Source of the DNA: Hygrophila difformis
Taxonomy: Eukaryota > Streptophyta > Magnoliopsida > Lamiales > Acanthaceae
Assembly (NCBI GenBank): GCA_030278955.1
Contig: JAOANR010000006.1
Coordinates: forward strand, 28,997,124-29,061,123
DNA: 64,000 bases
Direction of reading: 5' to 3'
The position numbers were made by a program, and so were the translations under genes. Shown here one piece after another: positions 45,046 through 55,298 of this stretch (its first letter is position 1; every line of letters begins with the position of its first letter). The notes beneath the pieces are model-generated. The model did no database searches. It saw only the letters and a list, made by a program, of their open reading frames with translations, and was not told the origin of the DNA.

Positions 45046-46968
45046 CTAGCGTTTTTGGCCCGCGCGTTGCGCACGGGCGTATTGCTTTCTTTCTTATTCT
45101 GAATCGAACTAATATATATTTTTTTTAATTGAATGAACAAAATAAATACGTAGAAGTATACAGTTTGGAATTCATAGTCAATGATAATTTTAAATTGTAA
45201 TGATTTTGAGTAATGGTTTAGAGTTTAGAGATCTAAAGTTAAAATTAAGAGTTGTTCTTTGGGGCATTACATCAAACACAATGATAGGAATGCCAATATA
45301 ATACCCTTAAGTGTAAAAATCAGGAGTATGCATGCACAACCAGAATGAATTATCCAAGCAATCCGCAGAGCTTTTGAAGCGAGTCACTATTGGCATTGAA
45401 GTAAAGTTAGTAGAGAAAACCTCGGATCGTTTGGTGAGGACAGAGGATGAGAGGAACATAGAAATGAATAGATGAATTTATTGATGTTTAATTTTTTTTC
45501 AGCTATCAATCTATCCACATGTTTTAATAAGAGCCTTTGACTAAAAATGAGCGTATAATGATTGAACTTATATGAGGATATAAAATGAGAATATAATTTT
45601 TTTTTCTTTTTGAATTACATGAGATTCAAGTCTTTTGTTTATGTTTTCGATTTTTCTTTTTCTTTTTTCTCTTTGCCCGCCTTCTCAGACTTGTTCACCA
45701 AAAAAAGACATTTGCTTAAAATGGTGGTTGGAATGCATGTAACAAAAATTTATAAGGGAAATAAATGAGAGAATAAGAGGATTGAAGAAAAATTCAAAGC
45801 CACAACCAAATGAACATAATATAAAATAAATTATTTTTACTGTTAAAAAAATTAAATATAAATAGTTTCGCTTTCATATCTAAAATAATGAGAGCAAGTG
45901 AAAAACTTGATAAGTTTAGTATTGTATATTTATATTAATGTTAAATGTTCACTTTAGATTATTCTTTGTGAAAAATAAAATGGTAAATATGTTTGATTGA
46001 AAGTTTATATTCACATGTTTTGTATCATGTTTGAACGTCATAATCACCTAAAAAATATTAGAGCTTTTGGGTAAAAATATTGCTATAATCCAAAACTAAT
46101 TATGATTCCCACAAATCTTTACAAATGTTTATACTAAAATACTTTTTATATCCTTTTACAATACAAATTACTTATATATAAAAAAATGATAAAAATTTAC
46201 TTTGAATTTCATATACATTTATATTTATATTGAAATAAATAAGGATTAAGGATATTATGTCTAACAATTAAACTATGATACGTTTTAGTCTTTTTTTTTT
46301 GCTTTTCTTTCTTTTCTTCTTTAGAAAGATAAAAAAAATTATGTAGAATTTGGCTAAAATGGTATGAAAGTTTTAAGTGATTAGTTATTTTTATTATCAA
46401 TTTTTTTAAGGTCAATTTAATGTTTACACCATATTTTTAATGAAATATTTATATTTAAAAAATGTCATTGATTAAAAATATTTGAAATCTGTTATTTTAA
46501 ATTCCTTATATTGATATAGGATTATATTTTAGACACATATTTTTAACCTAATTATATTTATTTATTAATATTATTATATGTTAATATTTCTTAAATATTC
46601 CTATACTATTATATATTTGATCAAAGAATTAATATTATATAGTTTTATGTTTATAAATATTTGATATGATAAATATATATACTATAATTTAAAACATATA
46701 TTTACTTCATTTATATTGTTTAATTTCAATATTAAGCCAGGTAAAAAATTAGGAAATAAAATTTATTAAGTTTTTATAGTTCACAATTATTTGATACAAT
46801 ATTATTTAGGTCACCAAAAAAATAATTTATATGAAGTATGTATCAAAAAAGTTGTTATATTAATAGATTGATTTATATATGCAATCAAAATAATCTATAT
46901 AAAAAGAATTATATCTTTTTAAATATATATGAAGATTTTCTCACGATTTTCTTATATTAATAGATAGA
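45046..46968 (-). mobile_element. Probable Helitron
   Basis: The minus strand ends with the GC-rich hairpin GCCCGTGCGCAACGCGCGGGC, then CCAAAAACG and CTAG, followed by T in the flank. That is the plant Helitron 3' terminus. A candidate 5' end TCTATCTATTAATATAAG preceded by A lies at 46968. The interior is AT-rich with no Rep/helicase, so non-autonomous. The 3' end is well supported, the 5' end tentative. Confidence 0.5.
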
Positions 46969-47844
46969 TTTGTTTTCTAAACTTAGATATTGGTGACGTG
47001 GAAGATGACATGGCATTACTCAGCAGCTATCAGTCTGCCTATGTGTTTTTATAAGGACCGTTGATCTGAAAAATAGCATATAATGACTGATTAACCCTTT
47101 AAAATTAAGAAGGATGAATTAATTTTAATATGGACAAAAGAGTCTGCACAGACCAAAAAGTATTCAGTATTTATTATATAGATTTGATGGTATGATCTCT
47201 TAAAAGCCCTCCTGAAGACAACTTCCTTGGCATCATCTGTTCCCTCTAGGAGGCATTTGTTCTTATGAATCTCCGCCTTCTCCATCCTCATTACAGGACC
47301 AATTTCTTTCTTGTTCAGATCCCAGTACAACACTGTCGAAATGAAACAAGCTCAGTGTTCCACCATATCTTCAGGATCCAACACATTCCAAATGAGCAAC
47401 AACTATTTTGACCTGAAACACACTGGGAATACTTTTTCGGGCCTCAAACAACCAAAGCTCAGAAGGAAAATGGTAAGGATAAATCAAAAGTGGGAACTAA
47501 TACATAAAAGTTCAATAAACAATAAAGAATCCAATCCATCTACTTGTAGAAAATTAGAAAAGCTGTACAGTACAAAGAAATAACTGCAGAGATTTCCTTA
47601 TTCCCCACTCCAAATTCTCAAACTGAAATTATATGATAATACCAACATATATCTAAAACATGTAGACTTCCGCCTGCTGACTTATCATGGTTACATATCA
47701 AATATCAAAAATAATTTTTGACTTGTGAAATTAGATAAAATAGCCCAACAATTCTATGACAAACTCTTTAAGCAGGCATAAAGGAGTAGGGAACAAGAAA
47801 CGTACACCATGATAAAATTTCCTTGCAAAATTTTGTCTTCTGTC
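46969..47844. other. Intergenic with an unidentified coding-like fragment
   Basis: An 80-codon minus-strand frame at 47091-47333 has non-repetitive, protein-like composition in its first 50 residues (MLYWDLNKKEIGPV, then EIHKNKCLLEGTDDAKEVVF). I do not recognise it. It may be an exon of a truncated host gene. Nothing else is supported here. Confidence 0.3.
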
Positions 47845-48342
47845 TGTGAAGTGGTGGTGGTCCCGAAATTAATATGGTAGATGAACACATTAAATGCATT
47901 GCGGGTGCTAGCTGGGATGTGTTGACAAAATTAAGGGAACGTGCCTATACTGGTCCAATATCGCCTCATTCTTGTTCAATTCTACGCTGCGATTGTGGGC
48001 TACATTTGGTTATAAATACTGGGATGATTTCATTTGCATACATCCTAGCAAAAGGCAAAAACAAGAGCCTAATTTCAAGGCATTAATTGCCTTGTGAGCG
48101 AGTGTATTTTTAGGCTTTTGTAAGTCTCCCTTGTCGAGTGGGTTTTGTTTGTCAGGAATTTATTTCCAAAACCCTTTTGTAATATTTTTCCCTCATAGTG
48201 AAATAATAATTCAGTGGGGCCCGGAGGACGTTGGCAAATTTGTGCCGAACCTCGTTAAATCTTTGTGTTCTATTTATTGTTTAATTAATAGCTCTATTAT
48301 TCGGGTATAATTTTAGTGGAAATTAACCCGATTTCCACAACA
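47845..48342 (+). repeat. 5' LTR of the Tork-type element
   Basis: Ends TTTCCACAACA two bases before the PBS and contains R/U5-like sequence (GAAATAATAATTCAGTGGGG). The start at TGTGAAGTGG is a guess from the inverted terminal form; no partner LTR is available. Confidence 0.4.
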
Positions 48343-48344
48343 AT

Positions 48345-48356
48345 TGGTATTAGAGC
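48345..48356 (+). promoter_or_regulatory. PBS, initiator tRNA-Met type
   Basis: TGGTATTAGAGC, one base different from the standard copia TGGTATCAGAGC. Confidence 0.75.
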
Positions 48357-49924
48357 CTTGGTTGCATAGTATGCTCTGTGGTCGCAGCTAAGCTGATTTT
48401 CCACATCAGAAACGCATCTCGGTTGAGCTACTGTTTGTGAGCTATTAATTAAATTTTGAAGCAGAAATGGCTGACAGGTCGGTGAAACGTCAACTTCAGA
48501 TTCGAAGTCGTTGGTGACATCGTCATCACGGACGATGGTTTCAAATGCCAAATTTGATGTCGAAAAATTCGACGGTACCAATAATTTTGGCATGTGGCAG
48601 TGTTAGGTGTTGGACATCTTGTATTAGTAGGAGCTGGATGGGGCACTTGAAGAAACCAATCCAGATGGTGTTGATGATAAAGACTGGACGAGAATCAACC
48701 GCCTTGCGTGTGGTACCATCCGGCTATGTCTCTCAAAGGAGCAGAAGTATCCGCTTATGAGAGAGACGATGGCGCACAGACTGTGGAAAGAACTGAAGGA
48801 TAAATTCATGAAAAAGAGCACGGAGAACACGCTCTACATGAAAACGAAGCTGTATCGATTCCAGTATTTGCCCGGTACCACGATGAATGAGCACATAACA
48901 AGATTCGATTCTTTGGTCACCGATTTGTTGAATCTCGACGAGAAGATAGATGACATTGACAAGGCACTGATACTGTTAGCTTCGCTCCCCGATGAATACG
49001 AGCATATAATTGTTAGTATGCTGACTGGAAAGGAAACAATTTCCTTTAAAGAAGTTACCACTGCCTTATTTCTAACGAGATCATAAAGAAGGATAAGTTA
49101 GAACACAGGAGTTCGACTGGTGAAGCTCATACTGTTCGAGGCCGTAGCCACAAGTACAAGCCGGACAGAAGAGGCAGATCCCAGTCAAGAGGCAGAGTGT
49201 CAAAAGATGAATGTATCTTTTGTCACGAGAAAGGACATTGGAAGAAAGATTGTCCTAAGCTGCAAAAGAAAAAGTGGAAAGCGGTAGCAGAGGCTTGTGT
49301 TGCTGATAGTGATGAGATAGAGTATTCTTTAGCTTGTGTCTCACTGGTAACGTGCACTGACGACTGGTTGCTAGACTCAGGATGCTCATTCCACATGTGT
49401 TCTAGGAAGGAGTGGTTTGTCAACTTTGAAAGTGTTGACGGTGGAGTTGTCTACCTAGCCGACAACGGACCTTGCCAGATAGCTGGAGTTGGCTCAGTAT
49501 ATCTGAAGAACCACGATGGAACAACCAAGGTGCTGACGGAAGTTCGGTACATACCGAAATTTGCCAAGAACCTCATATCAGTGGGAGCCTTGGAAGCCAA
49601 AGGCCACTCCATCAGCATTCAGAATGGGATTATGAAAGTGATCTCGGGAGCAATTGTAGTCATGAAAGGTATAAGGAAAAATAACTTATACCACTTCCAG
49701 GGCAATACAGTGGTTGACATTGTAGCAGCAGTATCAGAAGCAGACAAGGAAGAAGAGATGACCAAGCTATGGCATATGAGGCTTGGGCATGCTGGGGAAA
49801 AATCCTTGCAGACTCTGGCTAAGCAAGGATTATTAAAGGGTTCAAAGACTTGCAAACTTGAATTTTGCGAGCAATGTATTCTGGGAAAGCAAACGCGGGT
49901 GAAGTTCGGAACAGCAATCCATAA

Positions 49925-50215
49925 TGTAATACCCCGGAGAATGGCTTAAATGGAGTGAAATAAGCTACTCATACCAACAAGGTACCTTTCTTTCTTGGTA
50001 ACCATCCTATAAGAACTCCAAAGTTAAGCGTGCTTGGCCTGGGGTAATTCTAGGATGGGTGACCTCCTGGGAAGTCTCTCAGGGTGTGCGTGAGTGAGGC
50101 CAAAGCGCACTGGAAAGAGCTCATGTTGGTTTGTGGGGACAACATTCACTCTGGAGCCGGCAACATCTAGAGTAGCACCCCGTCTTTCCGCTGTGCCGAA
50201 GATGGGGGTGTTACA
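49925..50215 (+). repeat. Cassandra LTR 1 with 5S rRNA-like segment
   Basis: TGTAATACCCC...GGTGTTACA. About 50001-50077 matches the second half of plant 5S rRNA, including AAGTTAAGCGTGCTTGG and GGATGGGTGACCTCCTGG, i.e. the A-box and C-box part of the internal Pol III promoter. Confidence 0.92.
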
Positions 50216-50217
50216 GA

Positions 50218-50229
50218 TGGTATCAGAGC
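50218..50229 (+). promoter_or_regulatory. Cassandra PBS
   Basis: TGGTATCAGAGC, complementary to initiator tRNA-Met, two bases after LTR 1. Confidence 0.9.
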
Positions 50230-50367
50230 CAGACCGCGACCGCGTGCTGTGGTATTCAGGCGCCTAGCGGGGTGAAAGATCCATGGGATGTGGATGGTTG
50301 TGGCGTCCAAGTTTGTGGATGGCCGAGCGCAACGAGGACGTTGCGATCTTGGGGGGGCAATCCATAA

Positions 50368-50658
50368 TGTAATACCCCGGAGAATGGCTTAAATGGAGTG
50401 AAATAAGCTACTCATACCAACAAGGTACCTTTCTTTCTTTGTAACCATCCTATAAGAACTCCAAATTTAAGCGTGCTTGGCCTGGGGTAATTCTAGGATG
50501 GGTGACCTCCTGGGAAGTCTCCCAGGGTGTGCGTGAGTGAGGCCAAAGCGCACTAGAAAAAGCTCATGTTGGTTTGTGGGGACAACCTTCACTCTGGAGC
50601 CGGCAACATCTAGAGTAGCACCCCGACTTTCCGCTGTGCCGAAGATGGGGGTGTTACA
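50368..50658 (+). repeat. Cassandra LTR 2
   Basis: Same length as LTR 1. 5S-like part about 50444-50520 (AAATTTAAGCG here, one base off in the A box). Preceded by CAATCCATAA, which is not expected at this place. Confidence 0.92.
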
Positions 50659-51462
50659 CATAACACTAAAGGCATTATGGATTACATTCACTCAGATGTG
50701 TGGGGACCTACCAAGATGGCTTCTTTGGGAGGAAACCATTATTTTGTAACGTTTGTTGATGACTTTTCCCGGAGAGTATGGGTGTATCCCATGCGAACAA
50801 AAAATGAAGCATTTGGAAAATTCCTCGCTCGGAAGAAAATGATGGAAAACCAGACCGGGAGGAAGATTAAAGTGCTTCGATCTGATAACGGCACAGAATA
50901 TTGAAATGACCTTTTTTCGATTTGTGCAAGAAGGAAGGTATTTCCCGACATTTCACTGTGCGGGACACGCCACAACAGAATGGGGTGGCTGAACGGATGA
51001 ACCGAACCTTGTTGGAGAAAGTTCGGTGTATGTTGTCCAATGCTAATTTGGGCAAGCAGTTCTGGGCTGAAGCAGTGACATATGCGAGCCATCTAATCAA
51101 TCGACTACCATCAACTGCACTTAAAGGCAAGACACCTTTGGAGGCATGGTTTGGCAAACCTGCAAATGATTATGATTCTTTACGTGTATTCGGTTCCGCA
51201 GCCTATTATCACGTGAAAGAATCAAAGCTGGATCCGACGGCGAGAAAAGCTGTTTTCGTAGGGATATCTTCTGGAGTAAAAGGATATCGCCTATGGTGCC
51301 CGGAGATGAAAAAGGTGATCTTTAGTAGAGATGTTACCTTCAACGAATCGATAATGCTGAAGAAGGTAACCAAGCAGCAGCCGAATAGTACTCCCCAGCA
51401 GGTGGAGCATTATCCTCAATAGGTGGAGTTTCAGACATCTACAACCAGAGAGGCAGATGGTC

Positions 51463-52412
51463 TGTTGGTCCCTTATACGTCAAGATTAAGAATCTTAACA
51501 ACCACTGTTTGTCCAATCACACTTAGATAACTTATTAGTTGGTTAGTGCTTAAAGATAAATAAGTGCAGTAAATAAACAAGAACAAACAGAGAGTTGTTG
51601 ACCCAGTTCGGCCCAAGGCCTACGTCTGGGGGATACCAATCCAGGAGTGTTCCACTATGTGTTCGAACACCATGTTACAACACGAACAATAGTGAACCAG
51701 TAACCTTTTACTCCAACACCCAAGCGGATGATCGATGGTACCAGAAACTCCCTTTTCTGGTGAGAATTCTCCGATTCTGCTTCGACCCCTTGAAGACACT
51801 CTCTCCAAGTTTCCCTTGAGTGAGCCTGTAAAAGATCCTCCCTTTGATGTAGCAATGAAGGGTAGTATCTTTGTTGACACAATCTTGAGTGTTGCCCTTG
51901 ATTAAAGTGTCGGAATTAATCAAGAGTTCAATGTGCACGATGACTCCCAAGAACACTCAAGTAGCAACCTCCTTCACAGGTGATGAATCTTGCGGATGGG
52001 GTGAAGAGATTGCTCAAGGATTTCTCAAGAAGGCTTTTTCAATGTATTTTCGAATGATGGTCTCGGTAATGAACCAATGCATTTTTCTCTCTTAAAAAGC
52101 CGTTCGAAATCCTAACACTATGGAAGGGAATTATTCAATCCCTCGAATTCTTCCACCTTCCTTAGCAGCTTCCTTCCTTACTCGGATGAGAAGATCCTCT
52201 TGCCAAAACTCCTATGATCCCAGCAAGGCAATGGCAGACGACCGTTGGGTGTACGCTCCTTTCCATGCGGGGCAAGGTGTATCCGATTCGAGAAAGGCAA
52301 TCCAAAGATTTGCTCCCAAGAATAACATGCGGATAAGATCAAGGGGGTGGGATCCTACCTAGTGTTCAACATCGGATTGGAACACATTATCTCAAAAATA
52401 GAGGTTCTAACA
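51463..52412 (-). repeat. Sirevirus 3' LTR (950 bp)
   Basis: TGTTGGTCCCTTATACG...GGTTCTAACA on the plus strand, direct repeat of 60344-61293. ORFs inside are not genes. Confidence 0.95.
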
Positions 52413-52427
52413 ATCTCCCCCTTTTTG
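52413..52427 (-). promoter_or_regulatory. Sirevirus polypurine tract
   Basis: The minus strand reads CAAAAAGGGGGAGAT next to the 3' LTR. Sireviruses carry further PPT copies; CCAGAGGGGGAGAAAG at about 52731-52745 is one such candidate. Confidence 0.85.
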
Positions 52428-52770
52428 ACATAATGTGAGCCAGTAAGATCAAAGATCCTCCGATGTGTGAACAACATAAGAAAAACAAAATGGCCAATCC
52501 CAACCACCATTACATAGCAATATCCCCAACAACCTATCTAATGCTCCGTACAAAAAGATCACGAAAAACACAGGAGCATGTACAATAAAACCAATAAAGC
52601 CAGCAACAAATAATCCAGACCAATACTAACAAACAATACTACAAGTCCAATAACAAGAGTCCAACAAAGAGACTGAACATAAAACAAAAACACTTACCAG
52701 AGTCAGGCATAGGCATCTTTGATTGCACAGCTTTCTCCCCCTCTGGATCACAATATGGCAAAAGAGCCAA

Positions 52771-54897
52771 TCACTCCTGAGAGGAGTCATCTTCGTCTGT
52801 GGTAGCATAAAAATCAGCAGCAGCCTCGGTTACTTCATCCTCAGGATCCGAGTCCCAGACTTCAGGGAGCAGCTTAGCCATCTCAGCAAGGGCACGCTCT
52901 TCTTCATCCAGCTCTTCTCTCTTCCTCCTGATGGCATCTTGGCGTTCTGCAATCATGTCCTTGAGTTGATCGAGGGCTGTCTGAGGAATAGGAGGTCCAT
53001 CTGGGCCTGGAATGTCTTGAATCTTGTTCTGCAATTTTGCCGTGAACTTGAACACTTTGGTGGTATCCACCAACTCCTTGGGATGACCATCAATACCAAC
53101 AGACTCCAGATAGCCATAGATCAAGGCTGGGAAGGGAATGAGAGTAGAGCTGTCCTTCTTGAGGTTCTCAGCTATATCAACCATTTGATTTAGAACAAGC
53201 TTCCCATAGTTGATTTCTTTCTTGTTTTCATCAATGGCAAACAGCAATTGACACATCTCCTTCGAGACAACAGAGTGGTTTGCTGTAGGCATCACATTGG
53301 AAGAGATGAACTTGTAGAGCAGAAAGAACCTCTGGGTCAGATTTCCGGATCTCAAGCCTCTGCCTTTGATATTCTTCTCCTTGTCCTTAGTCAATAGTTT
53401 GGCAATCTGGACATTGTTGAACTGAGTACCTGGTCTGAATACAGTGTCAAAGTCACACTGTGGAACACCAAGGAAATCACAGATATCCTTTGCAGTGAGA
53501 GGCACAAGCTGCTTCTTAACATATACTCGCCCAAACCAGCTGCTTCCAGGGACGATGACTGACTTTCTAAGGTTGGCATAAAACATTTTTACCACAGATT
53601 GTTTGCTCCCTGGGAGTTCAGAGGCCCAACGAAGGAGATGCCTTTTCTCAAGGTACTCTGTCCAGCCAATCTCATCACACTTGGGACCCTTAAATGCAAC
53701 CTCAGGCTTTAGTTTTCTCTTACGCAGGACTGTCTCAAAGAAGGTCTGAGAGCTCAAAGAGTAGAACTTGGAGCTAAACGCCAGATTGGTATCCACAATC
53801 TCAGGGGGTTCGTCCTGAGCAACATCCTCCTCAACACTATTAGTGGGGACCTTCTTCTTCTTCTGAGGTTGAGAGCTAGAGGGAGGGTCATCTGATTTCC
53901 TTTTCCCTTTGGAGACAGCAGCCTTCTTGCGAGCAAGAGCCCTGAGAGGGACACCATCTGATGAAGAAGATTGCTCCCCCTCACGTCCAGCCTCAGTGTG
54001 AGCAACAACCTGCTCTTCATCATCACTTCTCAGCTCATCCTCAGTGAGTCCCTCACGCCTAAGAAACTCTTCAGCAGAGATGGTAGTTCGATTGCCCTCA
54101 GGTGCCTCCTCATCTCCCGAGCTTTCACTGGATTCTTCCTCTTCAGGGTTGATCTCCACGTTCTTGTCTGATTCATCAGACAACTCAGTGGATTCTGAAG
54201 AGTGTTCAGAGCCATCATCTGAACTCCCTGATGACCCACCACCAGCATTTTTGATAGCCACCTTTGGAGCATGACCAGGCACATTGGCTGATTCACCAGG
54301 GGCACTTGAAGGAGTTTGCACGCCAGCGCCAGGAGCAGGGGTTACGGATTGAGGGCCAGGTTGAGTGCCAACTTGATGCCCAGATATAGGAATAGAACTC
54401 CCTGCATCAACATTGTCAGAAACCAAGTTTTTCTGTGAAGCCATATTACCTTTCCCTTTAGGCGGGTTCTGAGGTTGCAATGCCGCGTCCGCTAGGGTTG
54501 ATAAGGGCACTTGGACGGTTGGCACAGGTGCAATGGATGTGGGCGACGTGCTGGGAGCAGTTTCCCCATGGGAGAGAGCAGTTCCAACCTCCGATTGAGT
54601 GTGCACCAGAGGAGTGGGAGTTAGGGCACCACCCGAGGCAGTTTCCTCGATCGCCTGTGCCATCTCGACGCGGATGTCGAGTGGGTCGGAGATAGGCACT
54701 TCTGGAGTAGCAATGGTGGTCGGAGCATCATTTGAGGTAGCAATATCAGTTGGATTCCGGCCACGGCCACGACCTCCCCTTCCGCGACTCGGTCCTCCTC
54801 GATTCCCTCCGCGATTTCCTCCTCGAGTGCGAGGGCCTCCACGAGCTGGGAGAGGTGAGTTCTCAGTGTTGGAACTCCTATTCCTTGTGGTCACCAT
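52771..54897 (-). CDS. Sirevirus env-like accessory protein with RGG box
   Basis: 708 codons, open throughout. The N-terminus has RGG repeats (GGNRGGNRGGPSRGRGGRGR), then a long Ser/Pro/Glu-rich low-complexity part to about residue 370. A conserved domain follows (VVKMFYANLRKSVIVPGSSW, VPLTAKDICDFLGVP, LLYKFISSNVMPTANHSVVS, LIPFPALIYGYLESVG). The C-terminus has a coiled coil (MIAERQDAIRRKREELDEEE) and an acidic tail. The domain resembles that of the Ty3 accessory ORFs at 660-5089. I see no signal peptide or clear membrane anchor, so an envelope role is unsupported; RNA or chromatin binding fits the composition better (inference). CTTCTCTCTCGCAG six bases upstream of the ATG is an excellent splice acceptor, suggesting expression from a spliced mRNA. 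Confidence 0.85.
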   Translation of the reverse strand: MVTTRNRSSNTENSPLPARGGPRTRGGNRGGNRGGPSRGRGGRGRGRNPTDIATSNDAPTTIATPEVPISDPLDIRVEMAQAIEETASGGALTPTPLVHTQSEVGTALSHGETAPSTSPTSIAPVPTVQVPLSTLADAALQPQNPPKGKGNMASQKNLVSDNVDAGSSIPISGHQVGTQPGPQSVTPAPGAGVQTPSSAPGESANVPGHAPKVAIKNAGGGSSGSSDDGSEHSSESTELSDESDKNVEINPEEEESSESSGDEEAPEGNRTTISAEEFLRREGLTEDELRSDDEEQVVAHTEAGREGEQSSSSDGVPLRALARKKAAVSKGKRKSDDPPSSSQPQKKKKVPTNSVEEDVAQDEPPEIVDTNLAFSSKFYSLSSQTFFETVLRKRKLKPEVAFKGPKCDEIGWTEYLEKRHLLRWASELPGSKQSVVKMFYANLRKSVIVPGSSWFGRVYVKKQLVPLTAKDICDFLGVPQCDFDTVFRPGTQFNNVQIAKLLTKDKEKNIKGRGLRSGNLTQRFFLLYKFISSNVMPTANHSVVSKEMCQLLFAIDENKKEINYGKLVLNQMVDIAENLKKDSSTLIPFPALIYGYLESVGIDGHPKELVDTTKVFKFTAKLQNKIQDIPGPDGPPIPQTALDQLKDMIAERQDAIRRKREELDEEERALAEMAKLLPEVWDSDPEDEVTEAAADFYATTDEDDSSQE

Positions 54898-54990
54898 TGT
54901 TCCTGCGAGAGAGAAGGAGTATGGGAGTAGAGTGTTCTTTTGAGAGACAAGAATACCTAGAGCGGGGGTAATAGAGACAGATGGAGACGC

Positions 54991-55013
54991 GGGGGGGGGG
55001 GGGGGGGGGGGGG
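54991..55013. repeat. Homopolymer of 23 G
   Basis: Twenty-three consecutive G on plus (C on minus) in the pol-env intergenic segment, about 95 bases upstream of the env-like ATG. Length may be unreliable. Confidence 0.9.
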
Positions 55014-55298
55014 AATTTTCAGAGAATAAGATCGAAGGTTTGAAAGGAAACTTCCCTTTTTAGTGGAGGCGTGTGATCATTAGGATCCCCCTAGGTAGCC
55101 GGTTACCTAATTAAGAAAATAACTTCCTTCTTTGAGAATTTGGACAACCGGTTTTCAAGGGATAGAGATAGATTTTCCTGCAATAAAAATTTAAAATAAG
55201 TATGGGATCTCTTAAAATAAGGCTTATTGAAATATATAAGAAAAACTTAGCCGTTTTTTAAAGATGACACGTGAGATCCCCAAGATCCTGTCTGAAAC

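Larger units (their letters stand above)
49925..50658 (+). mobile_element. Cassandra TRIM retrotransposon (5S-derived LTRs)
   Basis: LTRs of 291 bases at 49925-50215 and 50368-50658, PBS TGGTATCAGAGC at 50218-50229, a non-coding internal region of about 150 bases and a G7 polypurine tract. A perfect 5-bp target duplication CATAA is at 49920-49924 and 50659-50663. Inserted in the integrase of the Tork-type element. By eye the LTRs differ at 7 positions. It has no proteins and depends on other elements. Confidence 0.93.
48467..51422 (+). pseudogene. Tork-type gag-protease-integrase, broken
   Basis: From ATG 48467, gag shows DVEKFDGTNNFGMWQ (48561), then stops near 48603 and 48630, and a conserved stretch FRFDSLVTDLLN-like at 48757-49086 ending in a stop after a frame change. 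The next frame (49197-49920) has the knuckle CIFCHEKGHWKKDC, protease WLLDSGCSFHM and HMRLGHAGEKSL. Cassandra splits the integrase linker. Integrase resumes at 50665 (IHSDVWGP, FVTFVDDFSRRVWVY, RSDNGTEY), then a TGA, then the other frame from 50922 (TPQQNGVAERMNRTLLEKVR). The DDE residues are all visible but in different frames. Dead. Confidence 0.8.

Noticed and set aside
50001..50520. Two apparent 5S rRNA genes
   Set aside because: Only the internal part of 5S is present, inside LTRs with PBS and target duplication; Cassandra, not rDNA.
51595..52362. Several ORFs of 60-90 codons inside the Sirevirus LTRs (also at 60476-61243)
   Set aside because: Identical in both LTRs, overlapping on both strands, no domain signal; chance frames in a repeat.
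52771..54897. Calling the Sirevirus accessory ORF a genuine envelope glycoprotein
   Set aside because: No signal peptide, no clear membrane anchor; RGG repeats and a coiled coil instead.
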